Shown: positions 51,097 through 60,310, counted from the first letter of the stretch. The stretch: DNA of 64,000 nucleotides from JACRAR01 sp041674385 (GCA_041674385.1 JBAYVU010000004.1:62001-126000), one strand, 5' to 3'. Notes: generated from the sequence alone by a model not told the origin. Numbers and translations are program-made.

Positions 51097-53793
51097 CTAC
51101 ATAGCCTTGGCATCCAGCGCATTCGCATTTAGATACTCCAGCACCAATGCTTTTTCCTTGTCGCTCAGGTTGGCACGCTGGAACATGGTCTGAGTGATAC
51201 CGACCAACTGCTGCCGGGTGTAGTTGCCAGGCTCCTGCGGCACGTGACAGAGGGTGCAGCGCTCGTAGAACAATTTCTCCCCCGGCGTCATGCTGACCAG
51301 TTTCGCGCCCTTGAGGCGGGCCGCACGTTCCGCGAACTTCAGCGCGGCAACATTCGGCTTCCGTTTTTTTCCGCGCTCAATGACCGGGGGCTCGAAAGCC
51401 CGATTTTCCGATTCCGGATCGATGCATTTTTTCAGGTGGGCGAGGCAGGTATTGGCACCCGTGGCAAGACTCAAGCCGCTCGATGCGAGACTCGTCGTGA
51501 TGACGTTGATCGACCCGCTGTTGCAGCGTCCCCGCGAGTCGAACTGCACCCAGTTGCCCTCTTCCAGAGCGACGACGCCCTTCATGATTCTGTCGGTCAC
51601 GCGAGCGCCCGCGAGGAGCGCACCCCGTTCGTTGTATAGCTCCACCAGATCGCCGTCCTTGATGTTCCTGGCGGCAGCGTCCTCGATGCTGATGCAGACG
51701 TGCTGGCGGCCCTGGACGTTCTCATCAGCGCGGAGGTCGGCGTTCGCCATCTGCGAATGCAGGCGATTGAAAGGGTGCGGACTGATCACATGAACCTGGC
51801 CCGGCTTGGCATTTCCCAAATATTCGGCGGGTTCAAGAAACTTGGGGATCGGCGGGCAGTCCTTTATCTTGAAGCTGTCGATCGTCTCGCAATAAAGCTC
51901 TATCTTCCCGGAACGGGTGGGCAATGGATTCTTGACCGGATCGCCGTAGAAGTCGCCATGAAGAACCCACTTGCGCATTGGCTCAGGCACCTCCAGCTTG
52001 ACGATCCCCTTTTCCCAGAATTCGTCAAAGGGCACCTTGGCATCGGATCGGCTGTAGGCGTTTTTGAGAATTTGCATCACCGTCATGCCTTCACCCAAGA
52101 CACGGCCGTCGCTCGTCATCTGGATGCCGGTAAACTGGAGACCGACCCCCATCAGGTCGCCAAGACGACGGAAGATTTCAAAATCGTCGAGGCTTTCACC
52201 GAAGGGTTGGATAACCTGGCGCATGGCGTAAATCTTGTCATTGCTATAGGTGCCGCCGGAACTGATGTCGTTGCGCTCAAGTGCCGATGTGGCCGGCAAC
52301 ACGATATCGGCGAAACGCGACGAGGCGCACCACCAGGGATCCTGGCAGATGACGGTGCTCACCTGCTTGTTCATTGCGCGCAGCAGTTCGTTGGTATTCT
52401 GCTGGTGGGACATGAAGTTGTTGCCTGCCGTATAGATCAGCCTGGCATTCGGATAGGTATGCGCAACGCCGTTCAGCATGTATTGTTTGCCGGGGTTGAG
52501 CAGCATGTCGTTGATGCGCGAGGCCGGGCAACGCGCCTTGACCAGGTTGCCGCCCTGAGGGAGACCCATCGGCATGGCCTTGGTCGACATTGGCATGCCG
52601 GCGCCACCGTAGTGCCAACTGAATCCGACCCCTTCGCCGGGCTTGCCGATCTTGCCCAGCATGGCGGCGAAATTGAGGATTGCCCAGTGCGGCATTTCTC
52701 CGTGGTGGGCACGCTGCAAAGACCAGGCACCGGCGAACTGGGTGCGCTTGCTAGCAAAGAGATCCGCCATTTCAACGATCTTCCCTGCCGGGATACCGGT
52801 AATCGCCGCCGCCCACTCCGGCGTCTTGGCAGGCGTACCGTCGGCGTCCTTGCCGAGCAGGTAGGAAAGAAATTTGTCGAAACCCACGGTGTACTTGTCA
52901 AGGTAAGCCTTGTCGGCCTTGCCCGTGGTGTAGGCGTGGTAAGCCATGGCGAGAAAGAGCGCCGTGTCCGTGTTGGGAACGATCTTCACCCACGCCGAGC
53001 CGAGTTCCACATCGGTCACCGTGTATTGCGGGTTGATGGAAATGAAGCGGACGCCCTTCTCCTTGATCTGTTTCCAGCGCGGGAGCATTTGGTGATCGGC
53101 GACGTTCAATTCGATACGGCTGTTCTTCCACGGGTCGCAACCGATCAACACCATCACCTCGGTATGTTCTGCAATGACCTCCCAGGCTGTCTGGGGAGAA
53201 TAGGCCTCCATGCCGCCAATGATGTGGGACAGGCTGGCGAGAGACGCGCCGAAGGAATAATTGCCGGCAGTAACGGAATGTCCGCCGATGAGGCTGAACA
53301 AACGCCCTTGCAGAATCTGCGGGCGCAGCAGTCCGGCATGGGCCCAACCTGCATAGGAGGCACTGAACAAGGCTTCGTTGCCATGTTTCTCGGCGGTGGT
53401 GAGGATGGTATCGGCGGTGATGGCGAGAATCTCGTCCCAGCCAACGCGAACGAAGGCTTCCTTGCCGCGCAGATGGGGTTTGGTATCGCCGGCAGGGTTG
53501 GCCAGATAGGACTTGCGCACCATCGGGTACTTGACCCGGGTCTTGTGATAGACGCGGCTAAGCATGCCTTCGGTCAACATCTTCGTCGGCATCGCGTCGA
53601 TATCGGACAGGGGCTGCACGCCGACCAGGACACCCTTCTTGACCACCGCCTTGAAAGGCCCCCAGTGACAGGCGCTCGGAATCACGATGGTATCCGCGCC
53701 AAAAACTTCGTTCGCGCCGAACCAGCTCAGGCCGTTGGCCGCAATGGCCGAAGCCGCCGATGCCTTGAGAAAGTCTCTTCTCGAAATGTTCAT
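51097..53793 (-). CDS. Tat-exported molybdoenzyme (TorA/BisC type) with C-terminal c-type haem domain
   Basis: The 898-residue protein begins MNISRRDFLKASAASAIAANG, a twin-arginine signal. There is no N-terminal FeS-cluster motif, which with SASYAGWAHAGLLRPQ and IGGHSVTAGNYSFGASLA places it in the TorA/DMSO/BisC branch (Mo-ligand Ser expected in SASY). Molybdopterin dinucleotide-binding segments include LIGCDPWKN and TAGNNFMSHQQN. A short C-terminal monohaem domain has CTLCH, with Met in the last 40 residues. It should reduce an N- or S-oxide in the periplasm, with electrons entering through its own haem. GAGGAGG precedes the ATG at 53793. Not an AioA/ArxA-type arsenite oxidase. Confidence 0.85.
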   Translation of the reverse strand: MNISRRDFLKASAASAIAANGLSWFGANEVFGADTIVIPSACHWGPFKAVVKKGVLVGVQPLSDIDAMPTKMLTEGMLSRVYHKTRVKYPMVRKSYLANPAGDTKPHLRGKEAFVRVGWDEILAITADTILTTAEKHGNEALFSASYAGWAHAGLLRPQILQGRLFSLIGGHSVTAGNYSFGASLASLSHIIGGMEAYSPQTAWEVIAEHTEVMVLIGCDPWKNSRIELNVADHQMLPRWKQIKEKGVRFISINPQYTVTDVELGSAWVKIVPNTDTALFLAMAYHAYTTGKADKAYLDKYTVGFDKFLSYLLGKDADGTPAKTPEWAAAITGIPAGKIVEMADLFASKRTQFAGAWSLQRAHHGEMPHWAILNFAAMLGKIGKPGEGVGFSWHYGGAGMPMSTKAMPMGLPQGGNLVKARCPASRINDMLLNPGKQYMLNGVAHTYPNARLIYTAGNNFMSHQQNTNELLRAMNKQVSTVICQDPWWCASSRFADIVLPATSALERNDISSGGTYSNDKIYAMRQVIQPFGESLDDFEIFRRLGDLMGVGLQFTGIQMTSDGRVLGEGMTVMQILKNAYSRSDAKVPFDEFWEKGIVKLEVPEPMRKWVLHGDFYGDPVKNPLPTRSGKIELYCETIDSFKIKDCPPIPKFLEPAEYLGNAKPGQVHVISPHPFNRLHSQMANADLRADENVQGRQHVCISIEDAAARNIKDGDLVELYNERGALLAGARVTDRIMKGVVALEEGNWVQFDSRGRCNSGSINVITTSLASSGLSLATGANTCLAHLKKCIDPESENRAFEPPVIERGKKRKPNVAALKFAERAARLKGAKLVSMTPGEKLFYERCTLCHVPQEPGNYTRQQLVGITQTMFQRANLSDKEKALVLEYLNANALDAKAM

Positions 53794-53898
53794 GATCCCC
53801 CCCTCCTCGATATCCATACACATTCAAAGTTAAGCAGCTAAATCGGTCGAGACGCTCGCTGCGACAAAACCTTCTACTGTTCTATATTTATCGAAATG

Positions 53899-53926
53899 AT
53901 TATAACCATGATATACAGCTTGTCAA
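53899..53926 (-). promoter_or_regulatory. Near-consensus promoter for the molybdoenzyme gene
   Basis: Minus strand: TTGACA (53926-53921), 16-base spacer, TATAAT (53904-53899), both perfect. The start of transcription would be about 100 bases before the coding start. Confidence 0.8.
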
Positions 53927-54110
53927 AAGATTCTGGGGAGACTTTTGGGATGGGCCTTGGGAAGGCCGACAGGCACGGATGAATAGTTGTGGCATCTGGA
54001 CTGCTTGCGAAGACCAGCCTTGCTTGCTTTCCTGGCACAAGCTTCGATACTGACTATGCCAGATCGATAGCCTTCAACCAACCGTTTTTATTTGATTTGG
54101 AACCACACCG
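53927..54110. other. Intergenic region between the molybdoenzyme promoter and ychF
   Basis: No gene or obvious terminator was recognised. It marks the change from the accessory arsenic/molybdoenzyme region to conserved core genes. Confidence 0.5.
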
Positions 54111-55205
54111 TTAGACGTTGAAAAGGAAATTCATTACGTCGCCATCCCTGACGACGTAATCCTTGCCCTCCGCGCGCATCTTGCCGGCTTCCTTGGCGCC
54201 CTGCTCGCCGCCGCAGGCGATGAAGTCCTCGTAGGCGATGGTCTGGGCGCGGATGAAGCCGTGCTCGAAGTCGGTGTGGATCACCCCCGCCGCCTGGGGG
54301 GCGGTATCGCCGACATGGATGGTCCAGGCCCGTACTTCCTTGACCCCGGCAGTGAAGTAGGTCTGCAGGCCGAGCAGTTGGTAAGCGGCACGGATCAAGC
54401 GGTTCAGACCCGGTTCCTGCTGGCCCAGATCGGCCAAAAATTCCAGCTTCTCGTCATCGGCCAGATCGGCGATCTCGGCTTCCAGCGCGGCGCACAACGC
54501 CACCACCGGCGCCTTGACCCTGGCCGCGTAATCTTCCACCTGGGTCAGCAACGGATTGTCGTGGTAACCCTGCTCGTCCACGTTGGCGGCATAGAGTACC
54601 GGCTTGGCGGTCAACAGACAGAAGGGTTTCAGCGCTGCCCATTCCTCCTTCGACAGGTCCAGCGTCCGCACCGGCTTGACGGCATTGAGCTGCGCCGCGC
54701 ATTTCTCCAGCACGGCGACAATCCGTGCCGCTTCCTTGTCGCCGCCGGCACGTGCCTGCTTGGAGTAACGGACGAGACTACGTTCGACCGTGGCGAGGTC
54801 GGCCAGCGCCAGTTCGGTCTCGATGGTCTCGATGTCGGAGAGCGGGTTCACGCCGCCGGTCACATGGACGATGTTGTCGTTCTCGAAACAGCGCACCACA
54901 TGGACGATGGCATCGGTCTCGCGGATGTTGGCCAAGAACTGGTTGCCCAGTCCCTCGCCCTTCGAGGCGCCCGCCACCAGTCCGGCAATGTCCACGAATT
55001 CGACAATGGCATATTGCACGCGCTGCGGCTTGACGATTGCCGCCAGCGCATCGATACGCGCATCGGGCACTTCAACGATGCCGACGTTAGGCTCGATGGT
55101 ACAAAACGGATAGTTCGCCGCCTCGATGCCGGCTTTGGTCAGGGCGTTGAACAGGGTGGACTTGCCGACGTTGGGCAGGCCGACGATACCGCATTTGAGA
55201 CTCAT
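54111..55205 (-). CDS. ychF: Redox-regulated ATPase/GTPase YchF
   Basis: The 364-residue Obg-like P-loop protein has GIVGLPNVGKSTLFNALT, the switch VDIAGLVAGASKGEGLGNQFL and a C-terminal TGS domain (GDTAPQAAGVIHTDFEHGFIRA, EGKDYVVRDGDVMNFLFNV). It hydrolyses ATP in preference to GTP and binds ribosomes. The ATG at 55205 starts MSLKCG; its first bases overlap the pth stop (ATGA), and the upstream open frame is inside pth. Conserved rplY-pth-ychF order. Confidence 0.97.
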   Translation of the reverse strand: MSLKCGIVGLPNVGKSTLFNALTKAGIEAANYPFCTIEPNVGIVEVPDARIDALAAIVKPQRVQYAIVEFVDIAGLVAGASKGEGLGNQFLANIRETDAIVHVVRCFENDNIVHVTGGVNPLSDIETIETELALADLATVERSLVRYSKQARAGGDKEAARIVAVLEKCAAQLNAVKPVRTLDLSKEEWAALKPFCLLTAKPVLYAANVDEQGYHDNPLLTQVEDYAARVKAPVVALCAALEAEIADLADDEKLEFLADLGQQEPGLNRLIRAAYQLLGLQTYFTAGVKEVRAWTIHVGDTAPQAAGVIHTDFEHGFIRAQTIAYEDFIACGGEQGAKEAGKMRAEGKDYVVRDGDVMNFLFNV

Positions 55206-55816
55206 GGTGGTTCTTCCTTGCCAGTCAAGACGCCCGGTTTTGAATTCAGTTTCTGCATCGCCGCCGGCCATTCGCCACGCGCCAGCCACGGCCAGACTGG
55301 CAGCGCGCGTTCGAGCGCGCTCTCGATGTCGGCACCTTCCTGCTTGAGCGGCGGCTTGAGCACGTAATTGACGACTTCGTTGCGGTCGCCCGGATGGCCG
55401 ATGCCGATGCGCAGGCGCCAGTAGTCCTGGGTGCCGAGATGTGCGGTGATATCCTTGAGACCGTTATGTCCGCCCAGTCCGCCGCCGAATTTGAGGCGCA
55501 ATGCGCCCGGCGGCAGATCCAGATCGTCGTGCACCACCAACATCTCCTGCGGTTCGAGACGATAGAAATGCATCAGTGCCCGCACCGCCTGGCCGGAACG
55601 GTTCATGAAGGTCAGCGGCAACAACAGCCAGATGCCTTCGCTGCGCGAATGCCCGACCAAACCGTGGAAGCGCGACTCCTGCGCCAAGGCGATGCCGAGC
55701 GTCTGCGCCAGCCGCTCACAAAACCAAAACCCGGCGTTGTGCCGGGTTTTGGCGTATTCGGCGCCGGGGTTGCCGAGGCCGACGATCAGGCGCGGATTGT
55801 TGCGCGCGCCTTCCAT
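55202..55816 (-). CDS. pth: Peptidyl-tRNA hydrolase
   Basis: The 204-residue enzyme has RLIVGLGNPGAEYAKTRHNAGF (His as catalytic base), LTFMNRSGQAV, VVHDDLDLPPG and LKFGGGLGGHNGLKDI, in the usual spacing of Pth1. It recycles tRNA from prematurely released peptidyl-tRNA. ATG at 55816 begins MEGARNNPRLIVG; the frame continues upstream into rplY without meaning. It is ten bases after rplY and overlaps ychF. Confidence 0.97.
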   Translation of the reverse strand: MEGARNNPRLIVGLGNPGAEYAKTRHNAGFWFCERLAQTLGIALAQESRFHGLVGHSRSEGIWLLLPLTFMNRSGQAVRALMHFYRLEPQEMLVVHDDLDLPPGALRLKFGGGLGGHNGLKDITAHLGTQDYWRLRIGIGHPGDRNEVVNYVLKPPLKQEGADIESALERALPVWPWLARGEWPAAMQKLNSKPGVLTGKEEPP

Positions 55817-55826
55817 CTGGGACAAA

Positions 55827-56486
55827 TTACTTCTTCTCGGCTGGCGCCGCAGCTGCCGGTGCAGCCGCAGCCGCAGCCGAAGCTGCAGCTTCGGCTTCCG
55901 CCGCATCATCGGCGGCACCGCCGCGCGGGACGGCGATCGACACCACCACCGGATCTTCGCCCTTATGCACCACCGCTTCGACGCCGGCAGGCAGTTTCAG
56001 CGCGGACACATGAAGCGCATGGCCGGTATCCAAATCCTTGAGGTCGACCTCGATGAACTCGGGCAGATCGGCCGGCAGGCAGGAGATGTCGAGTTCGGTC
56101 AGGATATGCGAGACGACGCCGGCATGCACCTTGACGCCCGGGGCGATGTCGGCATTGATGAAGTGCAAGGGCACCTTGATATGCAGCTTGTGGGTGGCAT
56201 CGACGCGCTGAAAGTCGAGATGCAGCACCTGGCGCTTGAACGGATGCATCTGCACGTCGCGCAGCAGCACGTTCTGCTTGGTGCCAGCGACGACCATATC
56301 CAGAATGGAGGCATGGAACGCTTCCATCTTCAGCTTGTGGAAAATTTCGTTGTGATCGACGTCGATGGCTTCGGCCGGCTTGTTGCCGCCATAGACCACG
56401 CCCGGGACACGCCCGGCCTTGCGCAGGCGGCGGCTCGCTCCGGTGCCCTGCAGGGTGCGCGCTTGCGCGTTGAACTCAATTCGCAT
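55827..56486 (-). CDS. rplY: Ribosomal protein bL25 (long, CTC-type)
   Basis: The 219-residue protein has an N-terminal L25 domain that binds 5S rRNA (RRLRKAGRVPGVVYGG) and a C-terminal CTC beta domain, followed by an Ala-rich low-complexity tail (AAAAAPAAAAPAEKK). It is longer than E. coli L25 (94) but normal for the TL5/CTC type common in betaproteobacteria. It lies between prs and pth. Confidence 0.96.
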   Translation of the reverse strand: MRIEFNAQARTLQGTGASRRLRKAGRVPGVVYGGNKPAEAIDVDHNEIFHKLKMEAFHASILDMVVAGTKQNVLLRDVQMHPFKRQVLHLDFQRVDATHKLHIKVPLHFINADIAPGVKVHAGVVSHILTELDISCLPADLPEFIEVDLKDLDTGHALHVSALKLPAGVEAVVHKGEDPVVVSIAVPRGGAADDAAEAEAAASAAAAAAPAAAAPAEKK

Positions 56487-56541
56487 GATTAGCTACTCCA
56501 AAAAATAAACCCGCCCGCGACCAGGCCGGTTTGGTTAACAC

Positions 56542-56571
56542 GGCAACAGGCAGGTGCTCGCGCCTGTTGCC
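56542..56571. repeat. 10-bp inverted repeat between prs and rplY
   Basis: GGCAACAGGC (56542-56551) and GCCTGTTGCC (56562-56571) with a ten-base loop. No T run follows in the direction of prs transcription, so it may be an attenuating or RNA-processing hairpin rather than a terminator. Confidence 0.7.
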
Positions 56572-56579
56572 GCAAAAAA

Positions 56580-57530
56580 TCATTCCATGAACAGCGAGGA
56601 CACCGAATCCTCGTTGCTGATGCGCAGCATGGTCTCGGCCAGCAAACCGCCGATCGACACCTGGCGGATGCGCGCGCAGGCACGGGCCTCTTCGCGCAAA
56701 GGAATGGTATCGGTAACGACCAGTTCGTCCAGTTCCGATTCGCTGATGCGCGAAATTGCCGCGCCGGAGAGCACCGGATGGGTGCAATACGCCAGCACTT
56801 TGTTGGCGCCTTCCTGCTTCAGTGCCTGGGCCGCCTTGCACAGCGTACCGGCAGTATCCACCATGTCATCGACGATCACGCAGGTGCGGCCGGCCACTTC
56901 GCCGATAATGTTCATGACCTCGGAAACATTGGCCTTGGGCCGGCGCTTGTCGATGATGGCCAGGTCGGCCTCCAGATGCTTGGCCAGCGCCCGCGCCCGC
57001 ACCACGCCGCCGACGTCGGGCGAAACCACCACCAGGTCGTCGTGACGCTGTTTCCAGATATCGCCGAGCAGTATCGGCCCGGCGTAGATATTGTCCACCG
57101 GGATGTCGAAGAAGCCCTGGATCTGGTCGGCGTGCAGGTCGACAGTCAGCAGGCGTTGCACCCCCACCGCCTGGAGCATGTTGGCGACTACCTTGGCGGC
57201 GATCGGCACGCGCGCCGAACGCGGCCGGCGATCCTGACGACCATAGCCGAAGTAAGGAATGACCGAGGTGATGCGGCCGGCCGAAGCGCGCTTCAGCGCG
57301 TCGACCATGATCAACAGCTCTATGAGATTGTCGTTGGTCGGGGCGCAGGTCGACTGCAGCACGAAGACATCCTTGCCGCGCACATTTTCGAGAATTTCGA
57401 CGCTGACCTCGCCGTCGGAAAAACGACCGACCAGGGCGCGGCCGAGAGAAATACTGAGGCGCTTGACCACTTCGGACCCCAACTTGGGGTTGGCATTACC
57501 GGTAAACACCATCAGGCTATCGTAGGCCAT
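56580..57530 (-). CDS. prs: Ribose-phosphate pyrophosphokinase
   Basis: The 316-residue enzyme has LMVFTGNANPKLG, YFGYGRQDRRPRSARVPIAAK, and the PRPP-binding loop CVIVDDMVDTAGTL. It makes PRPP from ribose 5-phosphate and ATP for nucleotide, His and Trp synthesis. ATG at 57530 starts MAYDSLMVF and gives normal length; the upstream frame extends 10 codons. It is transcribed after tRNA-Gln, toward rplY, a conserved betaproteobacterial arrangement. Confidence 0.97.
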   Translation of the reverse strand: MAYDSLMVFTGNANPKLGSEVVKRLSISLGRALVGRFSDGEVSVEILENVRGKDVFVLQSTCAPTNDNLIELLIMVDALKRASAGRITSVIPYFGYGRQDRRPRSARVPIAAKVVANMLQAVGVQRLLTVDLHADQIQGFFDIPVDNIYAGPILLGDIWKQRHDDLVVVSPDVGGVVRARALAKHLEADLAIIDKRRPKANVSEVMNIIGEVAGRTCVIVDDMVDTAGTLCKAAQALKQEGANKVLAYCTHPVLSGAAISRISESELDELVVTDTIPLREEARACARIRQVSIGGLLAETMLRISNEDSVSSLFME

Positions 57531-57615
57531 ACGTGTCTCGCTTGATAAGCGTGATGACAAAAATTAACAAACCGGGAGGCAGTACTCACCTCGGTAGCTG
57601 AGCCAAAAGGAATTC

Positions 57616-57692
57616 TGGCTGGGGAGGAAGGATTCGAACCTTCGCATGCTGGAATCAAAATCCAGTGCCTTAACCAGCTTGGCGACTCCCCA
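57616..57692 (-). tRNA. tRNA-Gln (anticodon UUG)
   Basis: On the minus strand the 5' acceptor arm TGGGGAG (57692-57686) pairs with CTCCCCA (57626-57620), followed by discriminator G and an encoded CCA (57618-57616). The anticodon stem CTGGA/TCCAG encloses TTTTGAT, i.e. anticodon TTG. The T loop is GGTTCGAATCC. All arms are intact. Confidence 0.97.
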
Positions 57693-57784
57693 ACTCGACG
57701 GTTGCCAACTGGCGGCCGAAGAAGGGCGGCATTTTCCGGCTTTTCGCCATCCCTGTCAATGCGGAGTTCATTTTCGGAGCAAGT

Positions 57785-57970
57785 TCAGCCGGAGCCGGGA
57801 GCATTTTCCAAATGCCGGCGACGTTCCGCAACAGCCGCCAGAATCAGGGATTTCGCCTGGTCGTCGGCACGGTTCCAGGCGATGATCTCCTCAATGCTGC
57901 GATAGCAGCCTAGGCACAGGCCGGTTGTCTTGCCGATCTGGCAGCATTTGTTACAGGGTGAGGCGATCAT
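57785..57970 (-). CDS. DUF1289 small Cys-rich protein
   Basis: The 61-residue protein begins MIASPCNKCCQI and has GLCLGCYRSIEEIIAW, the four-cysteine signature of DUF1289, possibly a zinc- or FeS-binding fold. Function unknown. Its ATG overlaps the HMG-CoA lyase stop (ATGA), so it is translated with the leucine-degradation genes. It ends about 90 bases before tRNA-Gln. Confidence 0.88.
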   Translation of the reverse strand: MIASPCNKCCQIGKTTGLCLGCYRSIEEIIAWNRADDQAKSLILAAVAERRRHLENAPGSG

Positions 57971-58872
57971 GAGTTTTTGGCCAGTAGGGCGCGCGCCACT
58001 CGCGAATTCGGCTGACGTCCCAGTTGTTCGCTAATCCAGAGGCCGGTCCGCATCAATGCGGCGAGGTCGATGCCACTGTGAAGACCGAGTCCGTTCAATA
58101 AATATACCACGTCCTCGCTCGCCACATTGCCGGACGCGCCGGGCGCATAGGGACAGCCACCCAGCCCGGCCACCGAACTGTCGAATATCGTCACGCCGGA
58201 CTGCAATGAAGCATAGATATTGGCAATCGCCATGCCGTAAGTGTCGTGAAAATGGCCGGCGATCTTCTCCAGCGGCACATGCCTGGCAACGGCCTCGATC
58301 ATGGCCTTGGTCTTCTCCGGCGTGCCGGCGCCGATGGTATCGCCCAGCGAGATCTCATAACAACCCATCCTGTACAGCACCCGCGCCACATCGGCCACAG
58401 CCTGCGGCATCACTTCACCCTGATAAGGGCAACCGAGGACGCAGGAGACGTAAGCGCGCACTTTCACATCGGCCGTAGTCGCCGCTTCGACAACCGGACG
58501 AAAACGTTCCAGGCTTTCGGCAATCGAACAGTTGATGTTCTTTTGCGAGAAGGCTTCCGAAGCCGCGCCAAACACCGCGACTTCCCTGACGCCCGCAGCG
58601 ATGGCCGCCTCCAGACCCTTCAGATTGGGGACCAGCACCGGATAACTCACTCCGTCAAGGCGGGTAATGCCGGCCATCACCTCGGCATTGTCGGCCATTT
58701 GCGGCACCCACCTGGGCGAGACGAAGGCGGTCGCCTCGATGGTCTTCACACCGGCGGCACCCAGGCGAGCTATCAATTCGACCTTGGTGGCGGTCGGTAC
58801 GGTTTGTCGTTCGTTTTGCAAACCATCGCGCGGGCCCACCTCGACGATTTTGACTTTGCTGGGTAGAACCAT
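57967..58872 (-). CDS. mvaB: Hydroxymethylglutaryl-CoA lyase
   Basis: The 301-residue TIM-barrel lyase has KIVEVGPRDGLQNE (catalytic Arg-Asp), ATAFVSPRWVPQMAD, HFHDTYGMAIAN (metal ligands) and GLGGCPYAPGASGNVA with the catalytic loop Cys. It cleaves HMG-CoA to acetoacetate and acetyl-CoA, the last step of leucine degradation. It starts immediately after the methylglutaconyl-CoA hydratase stop and overlaps the DUF1289 gene. Confidence 0.96.
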   Translation of the reverse strand: MVLPSKVKIVEVGPRDGLQNERQTVPTATKVELIARLGAAGVKTIEATAFVSPRWVPQMADNAEVMAGITRLDGVSYPVLVPNLKGLEAAIAAGVREVAVFGAASEAFSQKNINCSIAESLERFRPVVEAATTADVKVRAYVSCVLGCPYQGEVMPQAVADVARVLYRMGCYEISLGDTIGAGTPEKTKAMIEAVARHVPLEKIAGHFHDTYGMAIANIYASLQSGVTIFDSSVAGLGGCPYAPGASGNVASEDVVYLLNGLGLHSGIDLAALMRTGLWISEQLGRQPNSRVARALLAKNS

Positions 58873-59679
58873 CTATTCGGCCCGTTTCCCGGCGTCGACC
58901 ACCCATTTCGGTTGACGCTTCTCCAGGAAGGCGCTCATGCCTTCCCTGCCTTCGTCCGAGGCGCGCAAGCGGCAACTAAGCTGTGCCGTATCTTCGATGA
59001 CCTCGGCGCCGATCGGCCGCGACGCCACGGCGCGGATCATTTCCTTGCATTCCCTCAATGCATTCGGGCTGTTTTTCAGCAGCATATCGACGATCTCGCC
59101 GATGGCCTCGTCGAGCGCCGCCTCATCGGGCACGATCTCATGCACCAAACCGATCCGGTAAGCCTCCGCCGCCGCGAAACGTTCTGCGGTAAGCATGTAG
59201 CGGCGCGCATAGCGCTCGCCGATAGCGGCGATGATATACGGGCCGATCACCGCCGGGATGATCCCGAGTTTCACTTCGCTCAGGGAAAATTGCGCCTCAT
59301 AGGTGGCGATGGCGATATCGCACGCCGCCACCAAGCCGACACCGCCGCCATAAGCCGGCCCCTGCACGCGCGCCACGGTCGGTTTGGGCATTTGCGCCAC
59401 GCAGCGCAACATCTCGGCCAGCCTGCGCGCGTCGCTCAGGCTGTCTTCCGCAGAGAATTCCGCGGCGCGCCTCATCCAGTTGAGATCGCCGCCGGCGCAG
59501 AAACTCTTGCCGCGGCTGGAGATCACCAGCACACGCACGTCGTCATCGTCCGCCATCATCCCGATGGCATCGATCAGTTCGGCAATCAGCGCATCGTCAA
59601 AAGCGTTATGCCGCTCCGGCCGGTTGAGTGTGAGCATGCCGACGCCGTGATCGACCTCGGTGAGTATGTTCTGATACAT
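58873..59679 (-). CDS. liuC: Methylglutaconyl-CoA hydratase (enoyl-CoA hydratase/isomerase family)
   Basis: The 268-residue crotonase has GKSFCAGGDLNWMRR for the CoA and oxyanion site and GPAYGGGVGLVAACDIAIA for the second oxyanion residue, with GIIPAVIGPYI following. In context with HMG-CoA lyase and isovaleryl-CoA dehydrogenase it is most likely the LiuC step of leucine degradation. ATG at 59679 is supported by AAGGAGA. Confidence 0.9.
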   Translation of the reverse strand: MYQNILTEVDHGVGMLTLNRPERHNAFDDALIAELIDAIGMMADDDDVRVLVISSRGKSFCAGGDLNWMRRAAEFSAEDSLSDARRLAEMLRCVAQMPKPTVARVQGPAYGGGVGLVAACDIAIATYEAQFSLSEVKLGIIPAVIGPYIIAAIGERYARRYMLTAERFAAAEAYRIGLVHEIVPDEAALDEAIGEIVDMLLKNSPNALRECKEMIRAVASRPIGAEVIEDTAQLSCRLRASDEGREGMSAFLEKRQPKWVVDAGKRAE

Positions 59680-59707
59680 GCCTGATCTCTCCTTGTGTCT
59701 TTCCAAA

Positions 59708-60310
59708 TCAGAACCCGCCGGTCTGCAACCACTTTTCAATCTGCGGCAGACGGTCGGCGCCCCAGAAGGGTTCGCCATCGACGATGAAATACGGTGCGCC
59801 GAACATACCCTTGGCGATTGCACCATCCGTCTCGATCTTCAGACATTGTTTGATTTCCGTCTGGCTCACCGCCTCGGCCAAGGCATCGCGGTCTATGCCC
59901 AAGCCGGCGGCAATCTCCTGCACCACCGCGAGGTCGGCGATGTTCTGCCCTTCGATCCAGAAAGCGCGGAATATGGCGTGTGCGAATCCGCGCGCCCTCA
60001 CGCAATCCTGCCCATGCAGCCAGTAATAAGCGCGCGCGGCAACGTGGGTAGCCAACGGAAACAATGCCGGAAAGTTGAAGGGAATCCCATAGAAACGCGC
60101 CGAGCGCGCGAAGTCGCGCAGCGAGTATTCTCCCTTGAGTGGTATGGATACCAGCAGCGGCTGGCCGGTCTTCTGCAAGGCCGCACCGAGCAGCACCGGC
60201 CGCCATTTGACCGCCCGCCCATACTTTGCCGCCAACGTGTCGATCATCTCGCTGGCCAAATAAGAATAGGGCGAGGAGAAGTCGAAGTAAAACTCGATCG
60301 GGTCGGACAT
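59708..60310 (-). CDS. DsbA-fold 2-hydroxychromene-2-carboxylate isomerase-like protein
   Basis: The 200-residue protein begins MSDPIEFYFDFSSPYSYLAS: the Ser in FDFSSPYSY replaces the DsbA Cys and is the glutathione-activating residue in this kappa-GST-related family. It continues FGIPF-like YGIPFNFP and GMFGAPYFIVDGEPFWGADR. The family isomerises glutathione-dependent aromatic intermediates, but in acyl-CoA loci its substrate is unclear. It lies between isovaleryl-CoA dehydrogenase (29 bases) and liuC (28 bases). Confidence 0.9.
   Translation of the reverse strand: MSDPIEFYFDFSSPYSYLASEMIDTLAAKYGRAVKWRPVLLGAALQKTGQPLLVSIPLKGEYSLRDFARSARFYGIPFNFPALFPLATHVAARAYYWLHGQDCVRARGFAHAIFRAFWIEGQNIADLAVVQEIAAGLGIDRDALAEAVSQTEIKQCLKIETDGAIAKGMFGAPYFIVDGEPFWGADRLPQIEKWLQTGGF

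Noticed and set aside
51097..53793. Arsenite oxidase (AioA/ArxA) or arsenate reductase (ArrA)
   Set aside because: Although near ars genes, the N-terminus lacks the FeS-cluster cysteines of those enzymes and matches the TorA/BisC branch.
51700..53841. Long plus-strand frame opposite the molybdoenzyme
   Set aside because: Antisense shadow of a well-supported gene with a Tat signal and haem motif.
55725..55760. Hairpin with AACCCGG/CCGGGTT as a terminator
   Set aside because: It lies within the pth coding sequence and has no following T tract in the transcribed direction.
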